The notes below the pieces were generated by a model that had not been told where the DNA came from, made no database searches, and worked only from the letters and a program-made list of their open reading frames with translations. The translations under genes were made by a program, and so were the position numbers. A DNA stretch of 64,000 nt. It comes from Juglans regia. Taxonomy: Eukaryota; Streptophyta; Magnoliopsida; Fagales; Juglandaceae. Shown in pieces: positions 24,037-35,208 of this stretch. The DNA is taken from positions 33,676,838-33,740,837 of the forward strand of contig NC_049901.1 in NCBI RefSeq assembly GCF_001411555.2, in the 5' to 3' direction. The stretch's first letter is position 1. Each line of letters opens with the position of its first letter.

Positions 24037-25404
24037 GATCCAAAATGCATCTACAAATGATCCCTAATGCATCAAGAAAAGGGAGAAAATATAATAAGAA
24101 CAAGAATGATGCCTTCAATGCACTTAATCAAATTATCTGCTTCTCCTTCTCTGGAAAAGGCATGAATGGCAGCCATTTTACTGAAAATTAAAGCAAGGAA
24201 CTTTTAGCTCAAGAAAAAGAAAGAAAGAAGTACCTTTGAAATTTTTATAGATAATATATTTCTTTCAACATATGGCATCTGTTGGCAAAAGAAAGTTGTT
24301 ATCAAGGACCAATTAATACCAATAGGAGTTATTTAAAAATTCATGCTTTGCAATGCTAAGGAGAAGTATTGCATAGCTCATGAACCACATCCATAGACAT
24401 AATAAAAGGCATCATTTTAACTGATTACATACAGTAAGCATTCCATAAAACGACCACATATTTCCATTAGTAATAACAAAGACACCACTACAAACCCTTA
24501 TCAGTTGCTAAACAAGAACAAACTGAATCATGATACTTGTGCCCCATCACAAACTCCAAAAATAATATTTGCCTTCTCCTACTCATACAAAGCCTATCCC
24601 ATAAGAAGTCATAGGCAATATATATAATATCCAAATCTGGAATAGTCTAAAACTTTTAACTTGTGGTTGGCAATAAGAGTCTTCAACCTAAAGCAAAAAA
24701 GAATAATTGACCACCTTGGAATCATTCCTTTTAAATTCAAAACAAGAAGTTAGCATTTAAAAGACCAACAAAACGGAATTGCACACCTACTCTAGACTAA
24801 AATTATAAGGTATTGAACTATCAATTTATTCATAAAACATGAAGACACTAATTAAAAATGATAATGCTTGAATATAACAAGAACTTCAGTGTCCCTCAAA
24901 CCAAATGGCAAAAACCATTAAGAACCCAACAATTACTAGATCAAGAAATGCAATACTACTAGCCAATCACAGCAATTCCATGATAACAAAAGTCTATGAT
25001 TCAATAAAAAAAAGTAATAAATGATAAAAAAAATCGAAATAAAAACAACCCTACAAATAACACTCAAATCCTCTTCTTATAACAGAACACATAAACCCTA
25101 ATTTTTAACCAACCAAAATTTCAAACACAAAATCTCAACCATATGTAAAATCAAAGTTCATATCTCAACCCACCACAACAAAATTTAAGTTTTAAAGCAT
25201 TAAAAATGAAATCGAGAGAGGGGGAGTGAGAGAAACAGACAGGGAGAAGGACAGAGCTTACTAGACATCGGCGTTGCAATGGTGGGAAAAAAACTCATTG
25301 GCTAGACAGAGGGAGCAAGATGAGTGTAAGGCGGCAAAGGACAGAAAGAGTGTGTGGGACGAGTGTGAGAGGGAGAGAGACAGAGGTGGAAGAAAATTCC
25401 TATT
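24037..25404. other. Non-coding stretch, possible right body of the CACTA-like element
   Basis: AT-rich with no convincing protein. The minus strand from about 25400 down to 25255 has a CT-rich leader, an ATG and an AGTAAG donor-like word, which could be the start of a lost transposase gene. That is weak. An exact 22-bp repeat of 5791-5812 lies at 24114-24135. Confidence 0.3.
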
Positions 25405-25546
25405 CATCATTCTAATTCTCATCATCCTCTCATCATCTCATAATGTGGCATTAGATGATTGGAGACTATTTATTATATTTCATTTGTGAACCTATTATCT
25501 AATGTCACATCATGAGATGATGAGAGAATGATGAGAAAAATGATGA
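25405..25546. mobile_element. Small inverted-repeat MITE
   Basis: The left arm 25405-25456 (with CCTCTCATCATCTCATAATG and GGCATTAGAT) and the right arm 25497-25546 (with ATCTAATGTCACATCATGAG) are inverted copies with few mismatches around a ~40-bp loop. No coding capacity. Confidence 0.75.
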
Positions 25547-25589
25547 TTAATAGATTTACACAAAAGGGAAAAGGCTAATTAGTTCTTCT

Positions 25590-26020
25590 ATCGTGACTTT
25601 TTCCGACGATTTAACTTCGCCACAAATGAAAATTTAACTAATAAAAGTATCAACGTCTTCAATCGCTTTAAAAGGCATCTTGATTTCAAGTTTTTTACGT
25701 TGATTTTATTTGCAACGATTTTTAATCGCCGCAAAAAGTGGGTTTTAGCCTCAACTTATAGTTTGCCAAAAATAAACGAACGAAAATGTTAAAACTTGCA
25801 TTTTTGCAGCAAAATTATAATCGTTGTAAATAAAATTGGTCGCAAAAATATCATTTTTGGCAATTTTATTTGCAACGAGTAATTTTCACAAGAAAAAGTG
25901 AGTTTTTTTCGACGATTCAACTACTCGCCAGAGATGCATCCTTACAACAGTAATTATTGACTTATTGTGACAAAATACTAGACCGCGATTCAACCACTTG
26001 CAGAAGATGCAGCCTTGCAA
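25590..26020. mobile_element. CACTA-like subterminal repeats (right portion)
   Basis: Repeated TTGCAACGA, ATCGCCGCAAAAAGTG, TTCGCCACAAAT and TTTTTTCGACGATTCAAC motifs, plus CACAAGAAAAAGTGAG near 25888, which looks like a CACTACAAGAAAA end with three bases lost. A ~73-bp local duplication is present: GATTCAACTACTCGCC and GATTCAACCACTTGCAG, each followed by AGATGCA and CAACAGT. This fits the far side of the element that begins at 3971, but the expected inverted CACTA terminus is not visible. Confidence 0.45.
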
Positions 26021-26021
26021 C

Positions 26022-26262
26022 AGTGAAGAACTCGGCTTTATGTCACTTTGTTGTCCTATTTTGCATGGTTGACCCTCTTGCTCTCTCTTCTCCTTTTTTT
26101 TCCTGTCACTTCCCCCCTTCTCTCTGACTTCCCCCTGACTACCCCATGTCGCTTGTCCCATCCTTGTCCCCATATCCTCCTCTCTCACTTCCTTTTTGAT
26201 GAATCCCCTCTTTTGGTTTCGGCCTAAGATGTCATACTGGCTAGGGATATTTTATTCCTTCC
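26022..26262 (+). repeat. LTR-like dispersed repeat, copy 1
   Basis: AAGAACTCGGCTTTATGTC...CTCTCTCTTCTCC...ATTTTATTCCTTCCA matches 34112-34353 (AAGAACTCGACTTTATATC...TATTTTATTCCTTACA) in the same orientation. The copies stop at the same CA-ended word, as LTR ends do. It is pyrimidine-rich. Minus-strand open frames across it are coincidental. Confidence 0.55.
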
Positions 26263-26406
26263 AATTAGTGCGCGATTCTTAAGGTCGTCTTGCTCAACAA
26301 GAAAGCATTAAGAATCTTCAAATCAAGCTACACGTAGAAATATAAACTTTGACAATTGGTCCTTGGTCTTCCGCTTGCCAAAATGATGATGGTCCCCGCG
26401 CAAGAG

Positions 26407-26634
26407 GCTCAGCTTGTAGAACTAGGTGAGAGATCACTCGACCGCGCTAGGTGCGAACGTGAAGCTCGGCTTGTAAAACTAGGCGAGAGATCACTCGACC
26501 GTGCTAGGTGCGAGCGCAAAGCTCAGCTTATAGAATTAGGTGGGAGATAACTTGACCGCGCAAGATGCGAGCATGGAGCTCGGCTTGTAGAGCTAGGCGG
26601 GAGATGACTCAATCATTCTAGATGAAGAGCATTT
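26407..26634 (+). repeat. 57-bp tandem repeat, four copies
   Basis: GCTCRGCTTGTAGAACTAGG recurs at 26407, 26464, 26521 and 26578, an exact 57-bp spacing. Because 57 is a multiple of three, one frame is open for about 2.5 copies with a 19-residue period (containing LGERSLDRARCER). There is no start context or domain, so I do not call a gene. Confidence 0.85.
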
Positions 26635-27040
26635 GCTTGATAATCGAACGCTCAGATGGTCGTGCATGTCTATTCGATGATAGCGATGAGTGTGTATTCT
26701 TGTTAGTGTTCGGTGGACTTTTGTCCCTTGGTGTTAGTTGTTGTTTGATGTTTCCATTTTGGCGTTAATGTTAGAGTTTGTTTGAAGAAATCCACGCTTA
26801 AGTGGTCAGGGAGCCTGTCGAGGCCCTGGGTTCATCTTAGGCGGTTGTCGAGCCTGTCAACTCGTTCCCAAAGGAAACCCGTGCGAGGCGGTTGTGGAGC
26901 CTGGAGGCTCGATCCTGAAGGTAACCCACTAGCGATGGTTATGGCTCGATTGTAACACTCGGCGGTTGTGCCGGCGTTGCTATCCAGATGCTAGCAACGA
27001 GCTCGGCCTTAAACCAGGCAGGAGGTTTGCTCAACAGCGC
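26635..27040. other. GC-richer non-coding spacer between two arrays
   Basis: Contains scattered GGCGGTTG and GTGGAGCCTG words at about 26840-26970 that look like a decayed short tandem repeat. There is no coding signal. Confidence 0.35.
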
Positions 27041-29145
27041 TGGGTGGCAAGGAGGCCCTTGGAAACTTGGCACAAGTGTTCTCTCCAATGATTGTCAAGG
27101 TGCAAGAGCGGAGCATTAGCCTATGGCAAGTAGGAAGTGGGACACTTGTGAGAGGTGTTCCCTCCGTTGATTTCCAGGTGCGAGCATGGAGTATTTACTT
27201 ATGGTAGGGAGGGAGTGGAACACTCGGGAGAGATGTTCCCTCCGTTGATTGCCGGGTGCGAGCGCAGAGAATCGACTTTGACAGGAGATGGACTCGACCA
27301 AGTTGAGGCGAGGAGGGAGTGAGACACTTGGAAGAAGTGTTCCCTCCATTGATCGTAGGGTGCGAGCGTGAAGCATCGACTTATGGCAAGGAGGGAGTGG
27401 GACACTTGGGAGAGATGTTTGCCCATTGATTTTTGGGTGTGAGCGCAAAGTATCAACTTTAACAAGAGATGGACTCGACAGCATTAAGGCAAGGAGGGAC
27501 TGAGACCAATATTTTGAATACCGTACCAGACGTCGTACCGATCAAGGCACTGGAACGAAATATTTCATGTACTGTTTCGGGATAGTCGATATATGAATAA
27601 ATTATATATATAAATTATATTCCAAAATACTAGTATATATATGAATAAATTATATATAAGTACATATATATAAATTATAAATAGCCTAGTCTAAATTGTA
27701 GGTCAAAAAATTTGAAAAAATGAAAAAAAAATAAAAATAAAAATAAGGCCGAAATATCAGCCGGTACGAGTCGAAATATAGGCCGGTATTTCGGCCCGTA
27801 CGAAATACAAACAATAACTGTACCAGACCAGTGGCCGATACGGCATATTTTGGCCGTACTGCCAGTACAGTACGGAATTTGAAACACAGAACTGAGACAC
27901 TTGGCAGATGTGTTCCCTCTATTGATTTTCGGGTCTGGCACAGAGCATTGACTTATGGCAAGGAGGGAATGAGACACTTGGGAGAGGTTTTCCCTCCGTT
28001 GATTGCCGAGCGCAAGCGCGGAGCATCGACTATGGCGGGAGATGAACTCGACCACTTTGAGGCAAAGAGAAACTGGGACACTTGGGAAATATATTCCTTT
28101 CATTGATCGCCAAGTGCAAGAATGGAGCATCCACTTATGGCAGGGAGGGAGTGAGATACTTAGAAGAGGCGTTCCCTCCATTGATGTCTGGTGCGTGCGC
28201 AGACCATGGACTTATGGCAGGGAGGGAGTGGGACACTTAGGAGAAGTGTTCTCCTTGGTTTATTGCTAAGTGTGAGCGCAGAGCATCGACTTTGCCAGAA
28301 GATAGACTCGACCGCATTAAGGCAAAGAGAGACTGGGACACTTGGGAAATGTATTCCTTCCATTGATCACCAAGTGCAAGAATGGAGTATCCACTTATGG
28401 CAGGGAGGGAGTGAGATACTTAGAAGAGGCGTTCCCTCCATTGATGTTGGGTGCGTGCGCGGACCATGGACTTATGGTAGGGAGGGAGTGGGACACTTGG
28501 GAGAAGTGTTCTCCCTGGTTTATTGCTAAGTGCAAGCCCAGAGCATTAACTTTGCCAGAAGATAGACTCGACCATGTTGAGACAAGGAGGGATAGAGATA
28601 CTTGGGGGTGGTGTTCCCTTCGTTGATCACCAGGTGCAAGCGCGGAGCGTCAAGTTATAGCAGGGAGGGAGTGGGACACTTGGGAAAGGTGTTTCCTCCA
28701 TTCATTGTCGGGTGCGAGCACGGAGCATCACCTTTGGCGAGAGATGGACTCGACCGCGTTGAGGTGAGGAAGGACTAGGACACTTAGGAGAGATGTTTCC
28801 TTAGTTGATCATCGATTTTCACACACAAAGTGTCAACTTATGGTAGGGAGGGAGTAGGACACTTGGGAGAGGTGTTCCCTCCGTTGATTGCTGATGCGAG
28901 GGCAGAGTATCGACTTTAGTTGGAGATGGACTCGACCGCATTGAGGTGAGGTTTCTAGGACACTTGGGAGAGGTGTTCCCCCCGTTGATTGTTGGGTGCG
29001 AGCACGGAGTATCGACTTATGGCAGGGAGGGAGTGGGACACTTGGGAAAGGTGTTCCCTTTGTTGATTGCCGGGTGCGAGTGCGAACCATCAACTTATGG
29101 AAGGGAGGGAGTGGGACACTTGCGAGATCTGTTCATCCTGTTGAT
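27040..29145. repeat. Tandem array of 78- and 104-bp monomers
   Basis: The word GGGACACTTGGGAGAGGTGT with TTCCCTCCRTTGATTGCC recurs through the region. Short monomers are about 78 bp and end CTTATGGCAGGGAGGGAGT. Long monomers are about 104 bp and end GGAGATGGACTCGACCGCG then TTGAGGCGAGGAGGGA. A 260-bp higher-order unit (78+78+104) is duplicated at about 28071 and 28331. Roughly twenty monomers are present, interrupted by an insertion at 27507-27890. Numerous open frames in all directions are an artefact of the low stop content. Confidence 0.88.
27507..27890. mobile_element. 384-bp hAT-like insertion inside the satellite array
   Basis: ACTGAGAC at 27499-27506 and again at 27891-27898 is an 8-bp target duplication. 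Removing the insert restores a normal monomer junction (GGAGGGACTGAGACACTTGG). The ends are related inverted words (CAATATTTTGAATACCGTAC on the left; GTACGGAATTTGAAACACAG on the right). The interior is AT-rich with GGCCGGTATTTCGGCC and GCCAGTACAGTACGG segments. There is no transposase. Confidence 0.78.
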
Positions 29146-30200
29146 AATAAAAATTAGAATTTTGAGATCTACAAACTTGAGCTACTTTGCTTTGAGTGTG
29201 GTGAGATGCTAAGGAACCTTGTATGATGGCACCATGGTTTGCACAGACCATGGCGGGTAACACACTATGGGCGAGTACTCGTTGTGGGTAAGTAACATGC
29301 TTTGGCTGAGAAGTTTCATGCCATGGCAAGGAAGCACACTGGCAGCAGGTCCACGGTTATAAGGAAGCCTAAGGTGGGTGAGTTGTTCATGGCCCGCCAT
29401 GGGGGTGGCGAGACGCAATCCAATGTGCCTGTTGGGCAAGTTGCTTGGGCCATGCAACATGCAGTAGAGCTCGGACTTGCTCCTCGTGAGCCCTAGGTGC
29501 ATGGCAATGCAAACAACCATGCACTACAATCACATGAGTGTGAGGGTCATCGTCTTGGAGTACTGTCGTGGATGGGATCACCGAGCGAGGATGCCCTGCT
29601 CGGAGTGGTGATGGAATCCACTGGGCAAGTAAGAAGCTTGCCCTCCACGATGATGACACCAACTGGGCGTGCAAGGAGTTTGCCTGTCATGGTGGTGATG
29701 CCCATTAGAAGGGCAAGGGCACGTGGTCAATGAGTTGTGGCTAAGGAGGGTGGCAAAGAGTTTCCTTCTGCCAGGTCGAGGACCTTAATTGGCCGAGCAA
29801 CTATCGTTTCCTGTCATAGGACTGGCAAGAACATGTTGGGCCGAAGAGGCACATATCGTGATAGAGGAGCTTCATGTGGCGAGCAGGTTTCATGGCTAAG
29901 GAGTTGTGCGAGGGTGGCGAGGTGGTTACACCCAACCTTGGAGTGCGCTGCCAAGGGTAGGGATTGGGTTATGGAACACCCTACCGTCGCAAAAATAGCC
30001 AGGGGTCCTGGTGGTGGCTGGTGTTCTCCCCACCAACCCATGAACACTGCGGGGAGAGACTCCAACTGGTGCACAACGATGTGGACCCACCACACTCCTC
30101 GTGCACATCGCCCGTGTTGGGGCCACCTTCACGACGACAGAGGTTATCGTGATAGGGACCTCAGTGTAGGGACCTCAGTGCAGTCCCTAAACATTAGGGT
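29146..30200. other. GC-rich non-coding stretch, decayed repeat
   Basis: Several overlapping open frames exist on both strands, rich in Gly/Arg/His with no domain, start context or splice pattern. GGGCAAGT.GC.TGCC and CATGGC words recur irregularly. It looks like decayed retroelement or satellite DNA, not a gene. Confidence 0.45.
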
Positions 30201-31383
30201 CTGCTAGCTTGCCTCACCTTGTGATGACCGAATGACTCTCACTAACTTGCTTGGCCTTGAACGAATTATGGCAATGAAGGGTCCATAGGTTGATGGAGGT
30301 ATGGTGTTTAGTAGTGGAATTAATGATGATGAGTTGGGGTGATCTAAGTGATGAATTTGTGTATTTGATGCAATGTGACACGGCTTGATGATGACCCTTC
30401 GTGTTGGCGCCACTTGGGTGATGCCTAGGGTTGGTATGGTGAAGTGAGGCTAGGTTTTGGATGGTGGCTAATGGGAATTACGAAATTGGGAGGAGTTGGA
30501 TTAGGGTTGGCATGTAGGATGAGTTGTTAGAGTTTGGAAGGATGTGGATGAGTGAGACTAGGATTCCTAAATTGTCTCCTACAATTTAGGGATGAGGGAA
30601 TTCGGCTAAGGCTTGGAAAGGAAGGTCTTTTAGGTGTTTGAAAAAGTCTAGGGTTGTTCCTAGAATTTATGGATTTGGATGAAGGATAATGTGGCTAGGG
30701 TTTGATCCTAAATGATAAGATGGATGTGAGTTGTTGGAAGATGGATTAGGGTTTTGACTTAGTCAAGAGATGATCCTAAAGTATAGGAATTGCAAAGGGA
30801 GGCTAGGGTTAGGATTCCTAAAGTTTAGGAAATCCTTATGGAATGCTAGGGTTTCGGCAAAGGCAAAATATGTGTATGAAATGATGGAGGCAATGGCTTA
30901 AAATGGTGGAATGTATAAGGCAATGGGGGTTTCGGCTATGGTAATTGGTGGAATGTATAGAAAGGTCTTTGATAGCAAAGGAAAGATGAAGACTTTATTT
31001 TTTGTATTTATGGATATTTGAGAAATCAAAGAATATGAAGAATAAGGCTTAGGATATGTTTGATATGCGAGAAAATGCAAGAAAATATATGAACAAACTA
31101 TGGATAATTTGGATATTGAATAAGGAATGGAAAATATGCCAAAGATGGATAAAAGATTCAAAAGATGGATAAAATATGCAAGATGATGAAACATAAGATA
31201 GATAAATGGATAGATAGATGGAACAACACATATTCACAAATTATAAGGTGATGTTCCTCTCCTTAGGATTCACGAATTGTACCCAAATAGCCAAAGTGCA
31301 AAGGTACCGAAAAGGATCTCAAGAACAAATAAACCGTCCACAAAGGCAATTTTCAAAAGATCCAAATGAAATGTCTAAAGGTC
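30201..31383. other. Degenerate ~50-bp repeat with CTAGGGTTT words, then AT-rich DNA
   Basis: CTAGGGTT or TTAGGGTT occurs near 30425, 30501, 30648, 30694, 30746, 30802 and 30846. From 30648 on, the spacing is about 44-56 bases and GGATTCCTAAA / GATCCTAAA words lie between. This suggests an old tandem repeat. The rest to 31383 is AT-rich without signal. Confidence 0.4.
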
Positions 31384-31386
31384 TTA

Positions 31387-32127
31387 GAGCATTCCCAATG
31401 GCTTCTTCATCCTATCCTTTAAAATACATCACCAAAACTTATTTTTTCTATTTTACATACTGACTTTTACAATATAGCATACATCAGCTTATCTATTTTT
31501 TCTTTATATCATTTAAATATTATACTTTTTATTCATTTCAAATATTTTCTCTAACTATTAATGATATCCTCATATTTTTTATATTTGCAATATCTCTCCA
31601 TATACAATGGCATATAGTTATGTTCTATTTTAAATTAATCCAAATTTATAAGTTAAACCAAAATATAAATTGATTAAAAAAAAGATTATATTTATGAGAA
31701 TATTCTCAAAGTATATTATGAAAACAGGAAACACAATACACAAAACAACCCTTCTACTGCATACTCCACCCTCTCATCCGAATAAGAAAAAAATGCTAAT
31801 GATAGAATGTAGCTACACTCGAAGGTGCAAGATTTTATTTTATTTATAGTGATGTCATGAAATGTTAAGTATTATGCCATGAATGAGAGAGAATGACTGA
31901 AATGAAAATATGATAACTTTCGAGTAGTGGGAAAAAGAAACTTAAAGGAGAGGGAAATTAATTTAAAATGTTTTAGAGTTTTGAACAGTATCATTTACAT
32001 CTAGCGGGATTATTGTAGCAAAGCATATAATAAAGATGAAATACAAAATCCATTGGAATGGACTTTTGAGCAACTTTCTTTATATTTTACAAAACATTGT
32101 ATTTTACAAAAGCCATTTTGAATGCTC
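31387..32127. mobile_element. PIF/Harbinger-like non-autonomous element
   Basis: Ends are GAGCATTCCCAATGGCTT and (inverted) AAGCCATTTTGAATGCTC, flanked by TTA at 31384-31386 and 32128-32130, the 3-bp target site of this superfamily. Internal words (TATCCTTTAAAATACATCAC, TTTTACAATATAGCATACAT) recur at 58878-59500. No transposase. Confidence 0.8.
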
Positions 32128-32130
32128 TTA

Positions 32131-33000
32131 TTTAAAGCAATAACATGATTGGGAAACCCTAAAATGTCTCCTTGTAAAATAGGTCTTGGATGGACCCCAT
32201 GAGGGCTCGTGGCATATGTTGGCCCTTGGTGGCCTAGGCTGGCCCATGGCATGGCTGCTAGCGTGTGGCTGGCATGACAGTGGGGCTGTCAGGGCTTGTC
32301 AGCAACAGTGTCGAGGCATGGCCCATGGGGCTGTCAAGGCTTGTCAGCAGTAGTGTCGAGGCATGGGTTGTGGGGCTATCTAGCCTTGTCAGTGACAATG
32401 TCAAGGCATCAGCCATGGGCCCATCAAGGCTTGTCATGGCATGGTTGGCAGCTTGGTCGTGGGCCACTAAACTTGGGATTTTGACACATCGGCGGTCAAC
32501 GTGGTGACTGTCGGCATCCTCGGTAGGCTCATGATCGACCGCCATGAGCCTCTTGGGTGCAAATTACATTCACAACTTCCATGGTCGGGACCTCGACGTG
32601 CATGGCCGTAGTGGTTGGGGACCACCGCGGCGAAGAGAGATGATGCTAGTTGTCCACATTGGGTGAGCGAGGGGGCTTTGACTGCGTGCATGTTACATGC
32701 ACACAATTGTTGTGGCGGGCGTCTGTGCTTGGTCTACAGTGGTTGGGCGATGCCTCCTTGGGTGCACGTCATCATGCACCCATATTGCACCGTGCATGCC
32801 ATACACTGTCGGAATGCTCTCATTTGCACAGTGCACTTGCCTGGCCTCTACCCACACACTATGCATTGTACACATTAAGTGTACAATACATCATACATGC
32901 TTGGGCTTTGGGTTCTTGCCCCTTGATTTTCCAGCAGTAGTATTAATAAAAATATGAAGCTGAAAGTTGAGAACACTTATTTGAGATGGATTTTATCTGC
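32131..33000. other. GC-rich non-coding stretch with a 45-bp minisatellite
   Basis: Several overlapping open frames on both strands, but none with a recognisable domain. The first part is the minisatellite at 32271-32445; the remainder is GC-richer DNA with many CATG-containing words and no gene signal. Confidence 0.4.
32271..32445 (+). repeat. 45-bp minisatellite, about four copies
   Basis: GGGGCTGTCARGGCTTGTCAG recurs at exact 45-bp steps (GCTGTC at 32285 and 32330, GCTATC at 32375, CCCATC at 32420). The period is a multiple of three, so frames stay open with a 15-residue repeat. I do not treat that as coding. Confidence 0.85.
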
Positions 33001-33039
33001 TCATTCGGAGGTGTTTTGGTAAGCCAGAACATCATCCTT

Positions 33040-34353
33040 CCCTCACTTTCGGTGTAGAAAATAAATCGATCTCACAGACGGCGTCAACTATTAAGGTGAG
33101 TACCACTAGACCGCAAAGGGAGAGAGTCAATCCTAGCCCACGGTGGTGACTCGGGCCTTGGTCAGTGTAGTTTGAAGCTCATGAGGGCGGTCCAGGGCGA
33201 CGATATGGTGTCCGTACGTATATTCATTGCAGTAAATAGAAAATAAATACAGCAAATATAAATGGAGATAGAGACATAGATTTACGTGGTTCAGCATTTG
33301 GCCTATGTCTACGAGTCGTTTGGAGGGTAAATCCACTATAAATTGGAGTATTTTATAATCTCTCATGGTCTCTCATAGCTCACTATACAAATGGGGTTGG
33401 TGACCTCTAGAGGTGTAAACTCAAACCGAAAAACTGGAAAACCAGTCCAGATCGGTTTTACCGATTTTGAACCGGTCCGGTCCGGAACCGGTTTTTAAAA
33501 TGTAAAAACCGGCCGGTTCCGATCCAGTTCCGGTTCTTGAATTTTTTGGACCGGATCGGTTGATTAAAAAAAATAATAATAATATTTTTATATATAAGTT
33601 TTATACAAAATATTTTTTATATATTAATATATATAAGTTTTATATATAATGTATAATTATAAATTTTTATGTGAAATTTTATATATAATATATATTCATA
33701 TATGAAATAATTTCTTATTATAATTTATAAATTATTACATAAAATGTTAATACTAAATAACTAAAAGTTTATCACTAATACTAATATATAACTTATAACT
33801 ATACTAATAGTCTAATATTAATACTATTATATAGTCTAATATATTAATAAAAGTATAAAACGATTTTTTTTAATCAATTTTTTTTTTATAAACAAATTTT
33901 TAATGACAAATTGTGAAACTTACATTTTAAAAAAATCGAAAAACCGGAACGAACCGGATCGGTTACACCCCTAGTGACCTCTATTGCCTGAAAAAAATAA
34001 TAAAACTGAATCTTCCGTCTGGAGGTTGAAGAAGCTCTCGCATCCAGTCGCTCAGAAGTCCCCATCTCTTAGCTAATACGATCCATTTTATTGGCCTCTG
34101 TCCGTGGTAGATAAAGAACTCGACTTTATATCATTTCGTTATCCTCTTATGCATGACTGACCTCTTTTCTCTCTCTTCTCTTCTTTTTTCTCCGTTACTT
34201 CCACCTTTCTCTCTAATTTCTCCTGATTTCCCTCCGTCTTTTCCGTGTCTCTCATCTTTGTCCTCATGTCCTTCTCTTTGACTTCTTTTCTTTTGAAACC
34301 CTCCTTAGAATTGGGCCTAAGATTCTATATGGACCATCCGTATTTTATTCCTT
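33040..34353 (-). mobile_element. LTR-like retroelement fragment
   Basis: On the minus strand, TTGACGCCGTCTGTGAG (33067-33083) resembles the primer-binding junction after many plant gypsy LTRs. The adjoining sequence has TTTACGTGGTTCAGCATTTG and GCCTATGTCTACGAGTCG, a pair of words common in plant LTRs. The far end (34112-34353) matches 26022-26262. A hAT-like element is inserted at 33408-33973. No gag or pol was found. Confidence 0.5.
33408..33973. mobile_element. 566-bp hAT-like element with perfect 8-bp duplication
   Basis: Starts TAGAGGTGTAAACTCAAACC and ends CGGATCGGTTACACCCCTA. It is flanked by GTGACCTC at 33400-33407 and 33974-33981. The subterminal regions are full of CCGGTTCCG, GGTCCGGTCCGGAACCGG and AAACCGGAACGAACCGG words in inverted arrangement around an AT-rich core. 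It has no transposase and is inserted within the LTR-like fragment. Confidence 0.85.
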
Positions 34354-35200
34354 ACACATATATATCTATGTATGTAAACGTGGGTGTTTGAATTTTTTAA
34401 CAATCTAAACAGTAAAAAATGGGTAAGTTACAGTGTCAATCTTATCAGCAAAACTCAGATATTGCACATTTATCTTGGTTTTTGTGCCATAACCACGAAT
34501 GAAAGGAATGGAAACCAACTGAATTTGCCACGTTGAGACCAAACTCAACGTTTCCGACGAAAAAAAGGGCTTCCCAGTCCCCTAGCAATTTTCCCGAGAA
34601 TCAAACTAAAACTCAACGAAATTATGCCCTGGACCACAGGACCTAATAATAGGACTTGGTTCCCTGTATAAATGGGCACGTATGGATTCATCCCACTTGG
34701 AAAGAAAAACCTAAATCATTTTTAATTTCATGTGATCGTAAAGTGGGTAACCAAAAGCTAGAGAGAGGCAGAAAAAATAATAGGTCAAAGCAGGACCGTC
34801 CCTATATGCCACCTCCAAAAACATGTTGTTCACATAATTATATTGGGACGGCAAAACATGTTGTATGTTTGATGTTTCTATAAATAATAAATGGTTAATT
34901 GTAAAATCAATCCTTTGAGTTTTTATGTTTTTGTAATTTGAAGTCTCAATTCTTAACTTTTGTAAAATTGATACCCAAACTTAAAAAATTTAAAATTATG
35001 TACTTTTGTCAACTTTCAGCTAAAAAACTAGCAAAAGAAAGATGTCAGTTTTTTATTGGTTGACGTGTGACATCAGTACCCACATTAGTCAAACGAACGC
35101 CAACCTATGGTATGCCAATGCCACATGTTAATCATGTCAATAGTTTTGTAATGGCAAATTAACTGATATACCTAATTACGAGTTCCTTAAAATTTAAGTA
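34354..35200. other. Non-coding spacer
   Basis: AT-rich sequence. A plus-strand open frame at 34656-34883 (75 codons) has no domain or codon signal. Nothing else was recognised. Confidence 0.4.
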
Positions 35201-35208
35201 TTAATTAT

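Noticed and set aside
27116..28626. Overlapping 80-170-codon frames on both strands
   Set aside because: They follow the 78/104-bp satellite period and appear in several frames at once, which marks low stop density and not selection for protein.
29737..30207. 156-codon plus-strand frame
   Set aside because: GC-rich, no domain, overlapped by antisense frames of similar length, no start context and no flanking exons.
30425..30860. Interstitial telomere array
   Set aside because: The TAGGGTT words are spaced ~50 bases apart and are not in tandem 7-bp units.
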